Source of the DNA: Saccharomycopsis fibuligera x Saccharomycopsis cf. fibuligera
Taxonomy: Eukaryota > Ascomycota > Saccharomycetes > Ascoideales > Saccharomycopsidaceae
Reading direction: 5' to 3'
NCBI GenBank assembly: GCA_001936135.1
Contig: CP012817.1
Span: forward strand, 3,100,001 to 3,164,000
Length of the DNA: 64,000 nucleotides
A program made the translations under genes and the position numbers. Shown here piece by piece: positions 1 to 11,150 of this stretch. Positions within the stretch are counted from its first letter, which is position 1, and each line of letters starts with the position of its first letter. The notes under the pieces were generated by a model that did no database searches, was not told the DNA's origin, and saw only the letters and a list, made by a program, of their open reading frames with translations.

Positions 1-2232
1 ATCCTTTTAATGGGTGATGATTTGAAACGCAATAATACTGATTTGAAATTGAAGCTCTTGTACGAAATATGTCACTTAATTTACAATGATACAAAAAAAA
101 GGGTGTCACAGAATAATGATTTCATAAATTTTATTAACAATTTAAAGAAAGATTTTTATTCAAATAACGAGTTGGATTTGAATTCTGATAATTCCAAATT
201 ACCAATCTGCAAAGGTGGTCTCATTCTTAAAATAATAAGCCAGCAAATCCAAAGAAATCAAGGCAACAATGAAATTTTGCAATTTTTGCATCATTTATTC
301 AACAAGGTATCTCAGAATTATTTGCTTATGCTAAACACATGGTTAGTTAATGGTATAGTAGATGATCCGTTTAATGAATTTCTTATTAAACTCAATCTGT
401 CCGAAGTTCATCAAAACCAGCATCTGCAAATTACTACAGATTTACAAAATCTCGCTGCTACAAGATTTAATAGTCAATCACTCCAACTGTTACTGACGGA
501 CCATGCTAGCCCCATGGAAAGATATTGGGATTCAAAATTTTCCATCAGAAGAGATGGGCTACCGCGACAATTAGAAGAGTTTTCTCTTAGAAACAAAGTA
601 TTGCTAACAGGTACATACCTCAATATTATAAAAGACTGCGGTATAATGATACAATACACTGATTTTGATTCCCAATCTTTTAGAGAGCAAAGTTACTATA
701 TCAAAGATTTAACGGATATCAATTTACTCAATTTGCAAGTGAATTATTGGTATATTAAAGCCAATAATATGATTATGAACTTATTTTACAATGGATACAA
801 TTTCCTCACAGTTTTGCAAGATTTCAAAAAGTTCTTTTTTTTGAATGATAATTCAATGATGGCATATTTGGTGCGTTGTAACCTTGAACTATTAAAGAAA
901 CAACATCATGGATCATATTTGAATGAGTTCAAAAATGATTTTAATTATTATTTTACCAATGATAGAGAGTTTTATAGTTATAGTGATGAAGAGAACAGTA
1001 CCAGCCAATTGCTTTTGAAGCTCGGCGAAGTGACTATGGAACGCAACGGCATTTTTACCGAATTGGAAGATATATTGAATGTTAAGCCAATTAATCCAGA
1101 AGGCATATTCAATTCCTCATCGTATCAAGCATTGAAAAATATCGTTAATGAAGCAATTGTGCCAACAGCTAGTCATCAGGCTGCTACTGCTGCTGCTACT
1201 GCGGAAGACCAAGCAAAACACATTTCTTTCAATGATTATTTAATCCACTACATTAACTTTGATATAATTTTACCATTTCCGTTAAACTTAATGATTAGCC
1301 AAACGGAAATTATCAAATTTCAGCTAATTTTTCGATATTTACTTTTAAACGTTTTCTTTATGCAATTGTTTGATGAAAGTTTTTTGGACCTTAAGCAATT
1401 CAATTTCGAAAATAACGATACCTTTTATTCCAAAAAAGTGACCAAGTTATCTGTTTTAAACTTCAAATTTTTGAGTTTACTTAAACGATTATACACCAGC
1501 TATCAACTTGTCATTGATGCTAACTTCAATAATAGTTTTGAAAAATTGGCCGAATTCAAACAAAATAGACAGGATCCCGAAAACGTACCAGTGGCGGTTA
1601 ATACAAACACAAATACAAGCGCAAACATTAACAATAATAGTAATCTTCGCAGATCAAACTCGATATTTAGCCAATTTGACTCGGATTTCAACCAGCAGCC
1701 GAATACCAGTACTAGCAGTATGAATTTCAGCGCCAATGCTAAGGCCGGTGCTTCAGCTACTGCAACTGCTAATGCTAACAAAAAAGATGATACTTCCAAG
1801 GATAATCTCACTTTTGAAGAATCAAAAAAGAAAATTCAGGATATGCTAGACAATATCTTACTCTACTTATACTTGACCAATTTTGACTATTTGAAGCTCA
1901 TTAAAAGTTTCTTTCGTGTGTTAATCAATTTCAACAAATTTGTTAAACGTTTCTTGAAAGAAGTTGGAATACATCAACAGAATAAGAAAAGACGCCAGGG
2001 CTACAGCTTCACTAGTAGTAATAAGTTTAACAATATGGAGGTAAATAATGAGATGCACCACGGTGACGGATCACAAGTTTCTATGGGAAGCAAAAATACA
2101 GTTGGTGGTAATGCTGCGACGATGGTGATGACGACAAAAGTGTTGCTGGAGTTCAACCATTATTATAAAAAGTTTGAAAAAGAATATGAGCTACATGAAA
2201 GAAAATTGGCAAAGTTTTGGGAATACGAATGA
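1..2232 (+). CDS. SPC97: Spc97, gamma-tubulin complex subunit (GCP2 type), 5' end outside window
   Basis: Subunit of the gamma-tubulin small complex that nucleates microtubules at the spindle pole body. The first ATG is at position 10 but the frame is open to position 1, so the true start may lie upstream; 740 residues are visible, shorter than the S. cerevisiae protein. The N-terminal GRIP part shows a helical segment ending in TWLVNGIVDDPFNEFLI (residues about 111-127). The block YWDSKFSIRRDGLP followed by LLTGTYLNIIKDCG (about 172-212) is the GCP2 signature, which favours Spc97 over Spc98. Poly-Ala and Asn/Thr-rich inserts lie near residues 385-400 and 530-590. The C-terminus has the FNHYY motif typical of GCPs. 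One CTG codon at 2146-2148 precedes it where the family has leucine. Family assignment is firm; the exact start is not. Confidence 0.87.
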   Translation: MLLMGDDLKRNNTDLKLKLLYEICHLIYNDTKKRVSQNNDFINFINNLKKDFYSNNELDLNSDNSKLPICKGGLILKIISQQIQRNQGNNEILQFLHHLFNKVSQNYLLMLNTWLVNGIVDDPFNEFLIKLNLSEVHQNQHLQITTDLQNLAATRFNSQSLQLLLTDHASPMERYWDSKFSIRRDGLPRQLEEFSLRNKVLLTGTYLNIIKDCGIMIQYTDFDSQSFREQSYYIKDLTDINLLNLQVNYWYIKANNMIMNLFYNGYNFLTVLQDFKKFFFLNDNSMMAYLVRCNLELLKKQHHGSYLNEFKNDFNYYFTNDREFYSYSDEENSTSQLLLKLGEVTMERNGIFTELEDILNVKPINPEGIFNSSSYQALKNIVNEAIVPTASHQAATAAATAEDQAKHISFNDYLIHYINFDIILPFPLNLMISQTEIIKFQLIFRYLLLNVFFMQLFDESFLDLKQFNFENNDTFYSKKVTKLSVLNFKFLSLLKRLYTSYQLVIDANFNNSFEKLAEFKQNRQDPENVPVAVNTNTNTSANINNNSNLRRSNSIFSQFDSDFNQQPNTSTSSMNFSANAKAGASATATANANKKDDTSKDNLTFEESKKKIQDMLDNILLYLYLTNFDYLKLIKSFFRVLINFNKFVKRFLKEVGIHQQNKKRRQGYSFTSSNKFNNMEVNNEMHHGDGSQVSMGSKNTVGGNAATMVMTTKVLLEFNHYYKKFEKEYELHERKLAKFWEYE

Positions 2233-2759
2233 CGGCTATTGCTTTTTGTCTTTTTCAACAGGCTTTTAATGTATACTATATTACGCAAATATTTTCTGAC
2301 GCAGTAGGTCTTTAATGTTAATGTGGTAATACACACATATACATTTAATATATTTGAGTATATTAAGTGATAAAATTACGTTTGAGAGATGGTAAACCGT
2401 GATTGTTTTGGCTCTATTATTAAATAACTGGGAATGTGTTAAATCATTTGGGTTATAAATAAGAAACGGCATGAACTACATCTTTTATTCGTCCTTTCTA
2501 AGCATTTTTGTGCAAAAGCATTATACCGACGTTCTGAGTTTTAGAGCCTTTTGTCATACATGCTCAACAAAATGAATTACGAAGCCTACGTCAAAAGAAA
2601 ACTATCGTCGAATAGCGTCACGATAACACCGAGGGCACCACGGAATGATGGCCCCAGGCTTACCTGTGAGTTCTTTTTAGCTATAAATGCTACATGGTCG
2701 TTACATATATTACTCAATGAGGAAAGAAGTAAATGAATTTCTTTATTAGGCGCGAAATG

Positions 2760-2766
2760 CACGTGA
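2760..2766. promoter_or_regulatory. CACGTGA E-box (Cbf1-type)
   Basis: The sequence CACGTGA lies about 330 bases upstream of the RPT6 start. It matches the Cbf1/bHLH core known from yeasts. Whether it is used is inference. Confidence 0.35.
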
Positions 2767-2845
2767 TAAACTTATATACATCACGTTATCAAGTCATGTG
2801 ATAGTAAGTTTGGCCGAAAGGCAGAAAGCGGTCTTCACGAACTTG

Positions 2846-2855
2846 GATGGCAAAA
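2846..2855 (+). promoter_or_regulatory. Rpn4/PACE-like element upstream of RPT6
   Basis: GATGGCAAAA differs by one base from the PACE core GGTGGCAAA that Rpn4 binds upstream of proteasome genes in S. cerevisiae, and by one base from the GAAGGCAAAA form reported for Candida. It lies about 240 bases before the RPT6 ATG, a typical place. The link to Rpn4 is inference from motif plus gene identity. Confidence 0.5.
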
Positions 2856-3096
2856 AATCAAAGACAGACTGAGCCTAGCTCTATCAACGTAGAGTTTGTG
2901 ATAGATTTGGGTATATACTATTGACTTGAAACGTGTTTATATTGACCTTTTATCGTGAATATTAGGCCATAATTTCCTCAGTTACTCAGCTAACTGATAG
3001 GTACAACAATTGCATCAATATCGTTTCATTTCGCATCTATCAACTAATCAATTATTATTATCCTCATCGTCGCCAGTATCAATAAATAACATAATA

Positions 3097-4293
3097 ATGG
3101 CTACCGCAACTACACACTACGGAGGTATCAAGCCTTTTTTTATCCAGAAGATACAAGACGTTCAGTTGGAAATTGAAAAAAAAAATCATAACTTGCGCAG
3201 ATTAGAAGCCGAAAGAAACATTCTTAACACTAATGTCAGATCATTGAAAGATGAATTGAAGCTCTTACAAGAACCAAGTTCCTATGTTGGTGAAGTGGTC
3301 AAAGTGATGTCTTCTAACCAAGTGCTTGTGAAAATCCATCCAGAAGGTAAATATGTTGTTAAAATTGCAAGTGACATCAATATCAAGGAAATTAAACCAT
3401 CATTACGAGTTTGCTTAAAATCTGATTCATACACTTTGCATAAAATCTTACCTAATAAGGTGGATCCACTAGTCTCTTTAATGATGGTGGAAAAAGTTCC
3501 GGATTCCACCTATGACATGATTGGTGGTTTGGACCAACAAATCAAAGAAATTAAAGAAGTTATTGAATTGCCAGTGAAACATCCTGAATTATTTGACTCT
3601 TTAGGGATTCAACAGCCTAAGGGGGTTATCTTGTACGGCCCTCCAGGTACTGGTAAAACTTTGCTTGCTAGAGCAGTGGCACACCATACTGAATGTAAAT
3701 TCATCAGAGTTAGCGGTTCAGAATTGGTACAAAAATACATTGGTGAAGGTTCAAGAATGGTTAGGGAATTGTTTATATTGGCCAGAGAACATGCACCATC
3801 AATTATTTTCATGGATGAAATCGATTCTATTGGTTCATCAAGAGTGGAAGGCTCTGGAGGTGGCGATTCTGAAGTGCAGCGTACTATGTTGGAATTGTTG
3901 AACCAGTTGGATGGGTTTGAATCTTCCAAAGATATCAAGATCATTATGGCCACTAACAGATTGGATATCTTGGATCCTGCATTGTTACGTCCAGGTAGAA
4001 TTGATAGAAAGATTGAATTTCCACCACCAACCGTTACTGCTAGAACTGATATTTTGAAGATTCACTCTAGATCCATGAACTTGACAAGAGGAATCAACTT
4101 GAGAAAAATTGCTGAAAGAATGAATGGCTGCTCCGGGGCAGATGTCAAAGGTGTTTGTACAGAAGCTGGTATGTACGCTTTGAGAGAGAGAAGAATTCAC
4201 GTTACTCAAGAAGATTTTGAATTAGCAGTGGCTAAAGTTATGGCTAGACATGATGATAATACTGCTATTTCTGTGGCTAAATTGTTTAAGTAA
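3097..4293 (+). CDS. RPT6: Rpt6, 26S proteasome regulatory AAA-ATPase
   Basis: One of the six ATPases of the 19S base that unfold ubiquitinated proteins and open the 20S gate. The chosen start at 3097 gives 398 residues starting [10 protein letters not shown], near the S. cerevisiae length of 405; an in-frame ATG at 3010 would add 29 unlike residues. In order: N-terminal coiled coil (about 15-58), OB domain (about 60-130), then the AAA domain with Walker A GPPGTGKT (181-188) and Walker B IIFMDE (236-241). The second region of homology includes [10 protein letters not shown]. The C-terminus AKLFK is that of Rpt6. A Rpn4-like site lies upstream. Identification is firm. Confidence 0.97.
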   Translation: MATATTHYGGIKPFFIQKIQDVQLEIEKKNHNLRRLEAERNILNTNVRSLKDELKLLQEPSSYVGEVVKVMSSNQVLVKIHPEGKYVVKIASDINIKEIKPSLRVCLKSDSYTLHKILPNKVDPLVSLMMVEKVPDSTYDMIGGLDQQIKEIKEVIELPVKHPELFDSLGIQQPKGVILYGPPGTGKTLLARAVAHHTECKFIRVSGSELVQKYIGEGSRMVRELFILAREHAPSIIFMDEIDSIGSSRVEGSGGGDSEVQRTMLELLNQLDGFESSKDIKIIMATNRLDILDPALLRPGRIDRKIEFPPPTVTARTDILKIHSRSMNLTRGINLRKIAERMNGCSGADVKGVCTEAGMYALRERRIHVTQEDFELAVAKVMARHDDNTAISVAKLFK

Positions 4294-6760
4294 AAATTAT
4301 GTACGCTATTTTTATACATATAAATTTAAACAAAACAAAATTAATGAAGAGATACAAAAACAAAAGATATGTATTATTAGTAATATGATTGTCTAAATGA
4401 TATTGCATACCCTTACTATGAAGTCAAGAAGCCTATATATGGCAACTTTACTTTCCTCCCTTTTTATGTTTGGGGGGTATTATTTCATGATCCCTGATGT
4501 AGATATTTTCTTTTAATAATTTTTTTTTCTACCTTTACTTTGCTCGTATCTTTGTGGCATTCTGGTTTTGATCAAAAAAAAACTTCTTGAAGATAGATAA
4601 TATTCTAATTGGTTTGTTTAGTAGAGAGGAAAAGGCAATATGAGGTTTATATTGTCTGTTGACGCCAATAAGTTTTTGTCTTATTCGTGAACCGTATATA
4701 AATCTTCTACCTTGTTACATTCAATTACAGTTTCTATTTTGAACTATCTATTGATTTAAGTCTTTTGAAATTCTACAGATAGCATGACACTTCATGGGCA
4801 CATCAAAGGTTAGAGATGTACTTCTGTTTTGTAATAAAAAGTAGAATACGACTTCCCTTGGGAGTTATTCAAGCAAAGCTAAAATTGAATTCAGATCTAG
4901 TATTTTCTTTGTCACATACCATGTATCATTTAGATACTCTCATGTCATGTTCTCGCTTTGACCACAAGTTCAGACATGTCTGCATTACCGTGCATATAAA
5001 CGTTAATGTTGTCAATTGAACATTGTAATAAAACAGACTCAATCAAAAGTACTTATATATACAAAATTTTGAACAGCGTTGTGCCAAGCTGTCTATTTTT
5101 TTCAAATGAGAAAGCGCCGCAAAGGTTCTGAAGCTGAAGTAGCATGTTTGGGCTAGTCAGCGCAAAGGCCATTTGGCGGAGGTAGAATCACTAAAGACTG
5201 TGTTGTTGAAATGACATAGTTTTGAGCTTAACAAATCCCAAAACTGATTCTTAACAGCTTAGAACAATTAAAATTAGCGTGTCTAATAATGAGCTCTAGA
5301 GATGACTTGGTTCCCATATTTTTACTTGAAAGAGCAGCAAAAAATTACATTACTACAATACCAGCAGTGACATTATCCTATATGAACGATAATAGATACT
5401 AATATAATACAATACCGTGTTGAAAAGCACCGTTAATAGTACTCCAGACAAACAATTAACAAAACAAAACAATGAAGAGTCGTGATTTAAGCATTTCTAG
5501 AAAATCACATACATACATACATATATACACACAAAAGAAATATATACACCCCTGTGCACCACTATGATGACAAAAACCTAATCTTTCACATGATAATGGT
5601 GGCCATGAGTTGTAAATACTGAGAATTTATGATCAACGGACAGAATGCCAGAATGATAATAGCCACATGGTCAATCTGAACTCTGCAAACTTTTGGTTTA
5701 TACACATAAATTCAAACAGAAAAATAAACACCAACAAACAGGAATAAAATAAAAATCAAGTCATGAAATTTGGCAACTCATAATCACACCGATTCAGCCA
5801 ATTAAGTGACTCATGAGTCTGTCATAAGCACTGCTTTATGTAGCGCAATTTACTGCTTATGATAAATTAACTGCAAGATGGTGGTTCTCTTGAAAGAACT
5901 GACTCAACGCAATCTTTTTTGGATAATGTGAATGATGGAAGGAACTAAACAATATGTTAGTGCTAAATCCTGTATTTCGTAGTTTATATTCTACCTTATA
6001 CGGCGTTGTACGGTAGTGACATCACGGTTATGTTGTACTGGTAGAGGCGTTTCCGTTGAGTACTTTTGCACTGGTACATGCACTTCGCCAGCCAAGAGTC
6101 AAAAGTCAACCGTCAATGCTTGATACTCAAGGGCCGGATGGCAAATCACATCAATAAATTCTCTGTGCCAGCAAAACAATATCGCGATGCCATACCAGGA
6201 GTCTCTTTTATTGCCTTTTTCTGTTACTATTGTCCTGCCAAATGTTAATACATACTAATGAAAAGAGCAGCACCAATGTACAATGATCTTTGGATAGTTT
6301 GGTTGGAAGCTTCGGTTTGAATTTTTTTTTCTTCCTCGGATGGGACAGCACCTGGACCAAACATTTTTTAATCTAGTATATTATTCTTGAGTAAGTTTAT
6401 GGAGATGAAACCTTGCGGGGATTTGCTTTAGTTGTCCTAGGCAAAAAGTATTGTGTCGATGTCTTTCACTGAGTGGCTAGCACCGCAACACTTCAGCTTT
6501 GAATTTGATTTTGTCCGCTAGTAGTACTTTGCTTACCGTTTTTGAAAAATTTGAATCTGGTTTTGAGTGTTACCCTGCCTTTGAGCAGCTCCAGAAACGC
6601 CAAAACGGCAAAACAAAAAAGAAACAGAAACAAGAAACAGATGGTGATGATGAAGCTGATGGTTGAGGTGGATTATACTTCAGTTGTTTTAGTTGTTCCA
6701 GTTGTTTCAGTAGACAGTTTCTATATAGCCAATACTCGCTGCAAATAATAACAATCAAAT
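4294..6760. other. 2.5-kb intergenic region RPT6-SPN1
   Basis: No convincing gene. Open frames do not exceed about 70 codons and resemble nothing known. There is a CATA/TATA-rich simple stretch around 5500-5550. A weak C/D-box-like pair at 5564 and about 5624 lacks a terminal stem. It probably holds the RPT6 3' end and a long SPN1 promoter; unannotated non-coding RNA cannot be excluded. Confidence 0.5.
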
Positions 6761-8203
6761 ATGAGTGATGATAGGATCGTGAAGAGCGAAGAAATATTGG
6801 AGGACAACGGCGTATCTGTCGAGCAGCAGCAGAGTCTGCAAGAAGAGGCCAAGCCAGAAAATCTCCAAGACGATGACCAAATTGAAGAAGGAAACGAAGA
6901 ACAGGAGCACAGTAATGATAATGATAACGAAGTGGAAGAGAGTAGTAATGACAAGAATAACAATAATAATGGCAACAATAATAGCGATGACGAAATAGAT
7001 GAAGAACAAGAAGCCCCACAACAGCAGGACGATGACAACGAGCTTTCAGAGGTCGATGAAGACGCTGAGGATGATGAAAACAACGATGACGATTACGTGG
7101 ATGATGAGGATCAAATTCTAACCTTAAGCCGTCATAAGAAAACTAACGCTGATGATCAGCAAGAAGAGTCTGCTACTACAGGCGCATCCATACAGAAAGG
7201 CGCTAGAAGAGCACCAAGAGCTTTGTCTGGTGAACCAGGTGACAACAATAACAGAAGCAGCGGCCCTGGTCATGGGGAATCGCGCACGCTTGATGAGCGA
7301 GCCACTGATACTGCTTTTGACAAGAGACAGCAGTTTTTGAAAAAACTCGATGATGCCTTGAAATCAGGTAACGGAAATCTGCGTCGTCGTAAGAAGGGAG
7401 GAGATATTGATTTGGAACAAATGCAAGATGCCCAAATTCAGCAATTGAAGAACCAAATGCAGGAAATGGCCTATGAGGACGCTAAATGCGTGGACGAAAA
7501 AAACGGTCTTGCCATGAACAAGCTCAAGCTTTTGCCTAAAGTGAAGGAAGTGTTGCTTCGCAAAAACTTGGCTGACTCTGTGTTGGATAACAATTTGTTG
7601 GAAAGTATCAGAGTGTGGCTTGAGCCGCTTCCAGACGGATCGTTGCCGGCTTACGAGATTCAGAAAGTCATATTTCAGTCATTGCAAGATTTGCCGATCA
7701 AGACTATTCACTTGCGAGAAAGCGGGTTGGGTAAGGTGGTGTTGTTTTATCAAAAATCCAAGAGAGTAGAACCTGGGTTGAAACGGATTGCCGACAAGTT
7801 GGTGGGAGATTGGACTAGACCAATTTTGAACTTGTCTGACAATTACCATGACAAGTATATTCAACAAGAAGAATTTGATATTAACCAACTTATTGAAGCC
7901 CGGAAGAAAAGAAAGGCGGGCGCTGCTGCTGCTGCTGCTGCTAGGGACAAGACGCTTTATGAAGAAACCGCTGCCAGACGGAAAAGAGCTGCTGCTCCTC
8001 AAGCCAGGGCCACGGCGTACAAGATTGCCCCAAAAGTCAACATCGACAGCAAGGTTGGTATGGGGTTGGGCGAGGGCATTGGATCTTCGTTGAACAGAGA
8101 CGACCAGTACAAGCGGATCCAGAGCAAGTTACAAAACAGAGGCAAGCGAGTAGGGGCCAAGAAGGCCGGAGTGAGCATCGAGGGACGCAACCTCCATATC
8201 TGA
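6761..8203 (+). CDS. SPN1: Spn1/Iws1, transcription elongation factor
   Basis: Partner of Spt6 that acts with elongating RNA polymerase II and nucleosomes. 480 residues. The first 125 or so are acidic (runs of E, D, N, Q), as in Spn1 orthologues. The conserved TFIIS-N/LW-like core spans about residues 240-390, with segments NKLKLLPKVKEVLLRK, LLESIRVWLEPLPDGSLP and GKVVLFYQKSKR. A basic Ala/Arg-rich tail follows (poly-Ala near 388-395), ending GVSIEGRNLHI. S. cerevisiae Spn1 is about 410 residues; the extra length is in the acidic head and tail. ANT1 follows on the same strand 334 bases on. Confidence 0.94.
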   Translation: MSDDRIVKSEEILEDNGVSVEQQQSLQEEAKPENLQDDDQIEEGNEEQEHSNDNDNEVEESSNDKNNNNNGNNNSDDEIDEEQEAPQQQDDDNELSEVDEDAEDDENNDDDYVDDEDQILTLSRHKKTNADDQQEESATTGASIQKGARRAPRALSGEPGDNNNRSSGPGHGESRTLDERATDTAFDKRQQFLKKLDDALKSGNGNLRRRKKGGDIDLEQMQDAQIQQLKNQMQEMAYEDAKCVDEKNGLAMNKLKLLPKVKEVLLRKNLADSVLDNNLLESIRVWLEPLPDGSLPAYEIQKVIFQSLQDLPIKTIHLRESGLGKVVLFYQKSKRVEPGLKRIADKLVGDWTRPILNLSDNYHDKYIQQEEFDINQLIEARKKRKAGAAAAAAARDKTLYEETAARRKRAAAPQARATAYKIAPKVNIDSKVGMGLGEGIGSSLNRDDQYKRIQSKLQNRGKRVGAKKAGVSIEGRNLHI

Positions 8204-8537
8204 GGTGGTATGTTATGTATTGTGTATTGTATCCTGTGTATTGTGTACTGTGCTTCTATATATCGTTCAAAGTATTGAATCATTTCATTGTGATAAATTT
8301 TCGGTGACTCCCGTAGTGGCCGATTGCTGTTGTTGCGTTGCTGCTGAATCGATTGTTTGACAACGAAGCGCTGCGCAGCGGAGACGGAAATCGGATCGAA
8401 CACCAAAAACAAAATTCCACAATGCGCAGCAGATCCCAGGGCGCCCCTCGACCACATATAAATACCTCTGTTCCTCATCCAGACCTCGCCCGCTGGGTTG
8501 CTCCACACACTGAGCTAATCTGGTAAACCAAACCACC
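8204..8537. other. Intergenic SPN1-ANT1
   Basis: 334 bases containing the SPN1 3' end and the ANT1 promoter with a TATA box. A perfect 12-base GC palindrome (CGCTGCGCAGCG) sits at 8369-8380. No gene. Confidence 0.5.
8457..8464 (+). promoter_or_regulatory. TATA box of ANT1
   Basis: TATAAATA, 74 bases upstream of the ANT1 ATG and in the right orientation. Confidence 0.6.
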
Positions 8538-9599
8538 ATGTCAAACAAGCTCAGTCCCTTAGAGAAAGCGGTAATTGGCTCGTTGGCCAGTGTCATCGCC
8601 AACACCGCAGTGTATCCACTCGACATCGCCAAGACCCTTATCCAATCGCAGCAGAACTTGTCCCACTACTCCAAGCAAGAAATCGCCAACTCACCTAACT
8701 TGTACCGCAATAGTCTCGACTGTTTGCAGAAACTCTTCAAAAAACATGGTCTCAAGGGATGGTATATTGGTTTGTTGCCGTCATTGAGTTCTACTGCGTC
8801 CATGAACTTTGCCTATTTCTTTTGGTATGCGGTGGTGCGTAAAATCTATGACCGCCAGTTTCCTAGCAACAAGAGCAAAAGCACAGCAGTAGAGCTTGGC
8901 TTGGGAGCCATTGCCGGAGCATTGTCACAGCTAATAGTTATGCCAATCTCGACTATTTCCACCAAGCAGCAGACCCAAGTTGCCGAAAGCCATTCTGCCG
9001 CTGAAGAAGAAAAGAAAAACGCAGGTCAAACTGTGCAACCTAAAGACTTCCAGGCGGCCCCGGGACCAAGTTTCTGGCAAACTGCTGAAAAGATTGTGAA
9101 GCAGGATGGTCTCAGTGGGTTGTGGAGTGGGTTGAAGGTCAGCTTAGTGCTAACCACCAATCCATCAATCACATATGGCGCATTTGAAAGATTGAGATCA
9201 TTATTTTTTAGCCACAAGACAAGCTTATCAGCGTTGGAGTCCTTTGCATTGGGCGTTTTCTCCAAATTGTTGGCCACAATTTTCACCCAGCCGTTGATTG
9301 TTTCCAAAGTGATGATCCAGAAGAAATCCACCGTTGTGACTGAAAAAGTGGTGGATCCAATCACCAAGCAAGAGAAGTACATCAAGACTCGCAAGAATTT
9401 CAAAAGTTTCCAAGAATGTCTTGTGCATTTATTTAGAAACGATGGTATTTTAGGGCTTTGGAAAGGGGTTTTGCCTCAAATTAGTAAAGCCGTGATTGTC
9501 CAAGGATTCTTGTTCATGTTTAAGGAGAAATTCGAGGAGCTCTTCATCGCCTTGATCCGGTTGATCAAGCTCAGAAGAAAGAGAGCATTGCTCAAGTAA
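8538..9599 (+). CDS. ANT1: Ant1, peroxisomal adenine nucleotide carrier
   Basis: Mitochondrial-carrier-family protein that exchanges ATP for AMP across the peroxisomal membrane, feeding fatty-acid activation. 353 residues, slightly longer than the S. cerevisiae protein (328). Three carrier repeats are visible: the first has AVYPLDIAKTLIQSQ (about 25-39), the second VMPISTISTKQQ (about 134-145), the third FTQPLIVSKVMIQKK (about 252-266). The first closely matches the Ant1 start region. Hydrophilic Ala/Glu-rich loop at about 145-165. The C-terminus is basic (LRRKRALLK). Ant1 fits better than other carriers because of the first repeat. Confidence 0.88.
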   Translation: MSNKLSPLEKAVIGSLASVIANTAVYPLDIAKTLIQSQQNLSHYSKQEIANSPNLYRNSLDCLQKLFKKHGLKGWYIGLLPSLSSTASMNFAYFFWYAVVRKIYDRQFPSNKSKSTAVELGLGAIAGALSQLIVMPISTISTKQQTQVAESHSAAEEEKKNAGQTVQPKDFQAAPGPSFWQTAEKIVKQDGLSGLWSGLKVSLVLTTNPSITYGAFERLRSLFFSHKTSLSALESFALGVFSKLLATIFTQPLIVSKVMIQKKSTVVTEKVVDPITKQEKYIKTRKNFKSFQECLVHLFRNDGILGLWKGVLPQISKAVIVQGFLFMFKEKFEELFIALIRLIKLRRKRALLK

Positions 9600-9974
9600 G
9601 GAAAAGAAACAAGAGGAAGCTATTTTCACTATATTCGGTTTTGAAGTTCTGTGTTGCTTGTTTGGTTTGTTATCTGATGATTTGTTAGTGTATTTGTGAT
9701 CCATTGTTCATTATCGTTGTTCGTTATCATTATTCATGTTACTCATGTTATTCATTTTGATAATCACTGTCTTGTGCGTAAGTATATGTATGTACTGTGT
9801 GCCTGTTAGCAACTTTGTAGTTCCCAAAAGTCACGCGCAGCACGTCAAAACAAAAACAGAATGAAACATCATCATCAACAACAGATCACCACCCATATCA
9901 ATTTTCTCTAATCGAACCTCTTTGGGGTCTTGTGGTGCTGCCACTAATATTCATAATTACCTCACCTTCCAATC
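9600..9974. other. Intergenic ANT1-APQ12
   Basis: 375 bases between same-strand genes, T-rich near the ANT1 3' end. No gene or clear motif seen. Confidence 0.5.
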
Positions 9975-10640
9975 ATGACATTCACGCAATCTTTTTTAAT
10001 CTATATCTATGCGTTTATAAGCACTCTTCTTTTACACTCCTACAAAGCTGGTCTTTACTTCTATATCAATTATCCAACCCTAGCCTCTGCCCTTGGCAAC
10101 TTAATCGTGATTTATGTGGCCTACAAGTTATTTCGCACCGTATTAAGATTCATTTATTCCTCCGTTGTGGCGTTTGTGCGGCTTGTGTTTATCTTTACTT
10201 TGCTTGCTGTTGGAATATGGTGCTATTTGCGTGGAGTGCAACGATTCGCTAGCGACTTGGGATTTCTTTGGTCAGTTTTTAAGAGCCAGGTGCTTGACGT
10301 GAAATATGATACCCAAGAATTCATTCACGAACTAGATAACGATCAATATTCTTACTCTTACAGTGCTCAGCAGCACGGCAATAGTAACGCAAATAGGGGC
10401 AAGTACGCGTATCAGCAAGCTGGAGAAGGATTACCTCTCGATTTTAATATATGGGATCTTTCGCGCAATTTGAGAGTGCGGGATCTTCAACAGTTGGTGG
10501 AATTGTTCGGGTTGAATTTGATTCAAGCTTATCGTATTGGAGCTGGTAGCTTGTATTCTTGGGCTAGTTCTGGAAACTGGCTAAGACAACAATATGAAGG
10601 GTTGGTTAATGAGTTTAATCAAGAATATCAGAATTTATAA
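9975..10640 (+). CDS. APQ12: Apq12-like nuclear pore/envelope biogenesis protein
   Basis: Apq12 is a small ER/nuclear-envelope membrane protein that works with Brr6 and Brl1 in pore assembly and membrane fluidity. 221 residues, longer than the S. cerevisiae protein (138) through a hydrophilic C-terminal half. Hydrophobic segments lie at about 5-25, 38-56 and 62-88. The family block is YPTLASALGNLIVIYVAYK followed by the basic linker FRTVLRFIYSSV. The tail has Tyr/Ser- and Gln-rich stretches and a likely amphipathic end. It is convergent with the LisH/WD gene. The call rests on the membrane core only. Confidence 0.72.
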   Translation: MTFTQSFLIYIYAFISTLLLHSYKAGLYFYINYPTLASALGNLIVIYVAYKLFRTVLRFIYSSVVAFVRLVFIFTLLAVGIWCYLRGVQRFASDLGFLWSVFKSQVLDVKYDTQEFIHELDNDQYSYSYSAQQHGNSNANRGKYAYQQAGEGLPLDFNIWDLSRNLRVRDLQQLVELFGLNLIQAYRIGAGSLYSWASSGNWLRQQYEGLVNEFNQEYQNL

Positions 10641-10776
10641 GAATGCATGTGGTGGAGGCTTTATGATGGTTAATTGAGGTCTTGTGTGATAAGATTAATC
10701 TGTTGAACATGGTTTGGCCGAACGCTTTTTGCTTTTTTGTGGTTTTGTATTGACCGATGTTTTACTTAATTTTGTT

Positions 10777-10812
<36 letters not shown>

Positions 10813-11150
10813 TTGTTTCAATTTCTCGTTTTGTGTTTTTTTTTATTTTGTTTAACTTCCTTTGAAGTTCTTAGATTTTGAATATCTTAGTTTAAACGTT
10901 TCCTTCTCATTATTATCTGTTACTCTTTGATATGCGGTTTCCTTTTTTTGGTGGGGTACAGTAATTTCTTCCTTAAGCAATTTTCGCTTAAGCTGCTTCT
11001 ACGTGTTGAGCTTCTAACATAGTTCTAAGTATATATATACAAACACAACCAAGGATTCCTATACAATGTAATATTAAGATACAAAAATACAAGTATGTAA
11101 TTTTAGAATAGAAAAGTCAATTTTTCAGCGTTAACTCTATAAATCTGTAA
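10641..11150. other. Convergent 3' region APQ12 / LisH gene
   Basis: 510 bases between converging genes. It contains a run of 30 T (10780-10809) and further T-rich stretches that would serve as poly(A)/termination signals. No gene. Confidence 0.5.
10780..10809. repeat. T homopolymer, 30 bases
   Basis: Uninterrupted run of 30 T in the convergent 3' region of APQ12 and the LisH gene. Confidence 0.9.

Larger units (their letters stand above)
2233..3096. other. Intergenic SPC97-RPT6, RPT6 promoter
   Basis: About 860 bases between two same-strand genes. It holds a CACGTGA box and an Rpn4-like site (listed separately). A 60-codon open frame near 2551 has no recognisable protein. No RNA gene was seen. 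Confidence 0.6.

Noticed and set aside
2551-2736. Short frame upstream of RPT6 that could be a first exon (GTGAGT follows at about 2667)
   Set aside because: No downstream exon gives a recognisable protein.
5564-5627. ATGATGA ... CTGA pair resembling a C/D snoRNA
   Set aside because: No terminal stem and no recognisable guide sequence.
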